From Chitinophagaceae bacterium (GTDB lineage: Bacteria; Bacteroidota; Bacteroidia; Chitinophagales; Chitinophagaceae), in NCBI GenBank assembly GCA_013140985.1, contig JABFRU010000002.1:62001-126000 (forward strand): DNA of 64,000 bases. Reading direction: 5' to 3'. Every line of letters begins with the position of its first letter. The stretch's first letter is position 1. Made by a program: the position numbers and the translations under genes. The notes beneath the pieces were generated by a model. The model had not been told where the DNA came from and did not search any database. It saw only the letters and a list, made by a program, of their open reading frames with translations. Of this stretch, positions 63,389-64,000 are shown in pieces.

Positions 63389-64000
63389 CTATTCTTTAGG
63401 AAAAGCAGGATCTGCTTTCACCTCGTTCATTTGTTGAGTATGGCGGTTGCTGTGTGCACCGATCATAAGGTATAACTGGTAACAGTCTATATATCCAAAC
63501 GGCATTTGCACCACATGGTTCCGCATATCTTCTGTGGATGTTTTCATATACTTAATATGTGCTGTACGGCTTGTTTTAAAATCATCAACAGCTTCGTCCA
63601 GATTTTTATAGGAAATGTTTTTTGGCTGAAATGGTTCAGGCGCCTGTGCTTTTTTTGTCCTGTCTTTTATCATTTCCACCAACTGCTCATCCGTTACTTT
63701 GACCTCAGCTCTTTTTTCAGGGTTGGGAGAAGCTTTCAGGGCATTTTCAAGCATGCTCCATAATCCCTTTTCCGTAGCAGCAATATGATAAAAACATTCT
63801 TTTACAGACCATTTTTCGGGAGCTGCTTTAAAATTCAATTGTTCTTCTGATAAACCTTTGGTTGCCTTCACTGCATCTTTATAGGTTTCCTTCATCAGGC
63901 TAAGTGCATACTTCCTTTCTGGTTTTGAAACACTATAATCAGTGATGGTTCCTGCAAGGCCGGTAATGACCATCAATGTCAGGAATAAGCGACCGGTTGA
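63389..64000 (-). CDS. DinB-family protein, N-terminus cut by window end
   Basis: About 204 residues are visible, with the frame open to base 64000. The start of the visible part (LFLTLMVITGLAGT) looks like a signal peptide core, so the true start lies just outside. The mature part has a DinB-like four-helix layout: LSEEQLNFKAAPEKWSVKEC followed by FYHIAATEKGLWSML and a later GAHSNRHTQQMNEVK. The three histidines (HIA, AHSNRH) fit the metal-binding triad of the family. These enzymes include thiol-dependent transferases; the function here is unknown. Confidence 0.85.
   Translation of the reverse strand, partial: STGRLFLTLMVITGLAGTITDYSVSKPERKYALSLMKETYKDAVKATKGLSEEQLNFKAAPEKWSVKECFYHIAATEKGLWSMLENALKASPNPEKRAEVKVTDEQLVEMIKDRTKKAQAPEPFQPKNISYKNLDEAVDDFKTSRTAHIKYMKTSTEDMRNHVVQMPFGYIDCYQLYLMIGAHSNRHTQQMNEVKADPAFPKE

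Overview
The window reads as a chromosomal segment of a Bacteroidota bacterium, probably a member of the Chitinophagaceae. The evidence is two PorP/SprF genes, type IX secretion sorting domains of both type A and type B, promoter-like TAnnTTTG boxes, the lack of clear Shine-Dalgarno sites, and the housekeeping gene families. Order-level placement is inference.

Region 1 (1-1821) is host DNA: the end of a TonB-like gene, then mnmE. Region 2 (1807-27045) is an AT-rich integrated genomic island. It sits in the 3' end of mnmE between two copies of the 15-bp sequence tgtatcggaaagtaa, and mnmE stays intact. Its left end carries a zinc-finger/excisionase-like HTH protein, a tyrosine recombinase, an unknown protein, a second HTH protein and a VirE-N/DUF3987 primase-helicase-like protein. 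Both ends carry TTGTTGCCCA repeats that look like recombinase arm sites. No relaxase, coupling ATPase, conjugation or capsid gene was recognised, so the island looks like a satellite or a passively mobilised element.

The island core (7457-21838) is one nine-gene, tightly packed + strand defence operon: XRE regulator, type III Mod methyltransferase, two small paralogous proteins, type III Res, a 1606-aa fusion of a sacsin/HSP90-type ATPase with an SF1 helicase, a long prokaryotic Argonaute whose catalytic tetrad appears lost, and both subunits of exonuclease VII (XseA, XseB). I know of no described system that combines a catalytically dead Argonaute, a GHKL-SF1 helicase and exonuclease VII. 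This is the main candidate for a new system. A plausible logic, by inference only, is that the Argonaute uses a guide to recognise invading DNA, the helicase opens it and ExoVII degrades it, with the type III enzyme as a second layer. A Panacea-type toxin-antitoxin pair lies next to it on the opposite strand.

The right part of the island (22.9-27.0 kb) is sparse in genes. About 1.15 kb (22971-24117) has no credible gene but holds back-to-back long inverted repeats, which could be a structured RNA or a DNA element. A related hairpin with different but self-complementary outer arms recurs at 24726-24849, and the two flank a small gene. Small element genes, a secreted thermonuclease and attR follow.

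Region 3 (27.1-64 kb) is ordinary host chromosome: a WecA/MraY-type transferase, a glycosyltransferase, recG, two separate type IX secretion modules (a large PKD adhesin plus PorP/SprF), an FAD-linked oxidase, a LOG-family protein, a sodium:solute symporter, an O-methyltransferase/glucosaminidase/hpt cluster, a VWA protein, grpE-dnaJ, an RlmI-like methyltransferase, a peroxiredoxin and an aquaporin. It also has an orphan RHS tip with a candidate immunity gene, a secreted HExxH protein gene broken by one in-frame stop, and a DinB-family protein running off the end.
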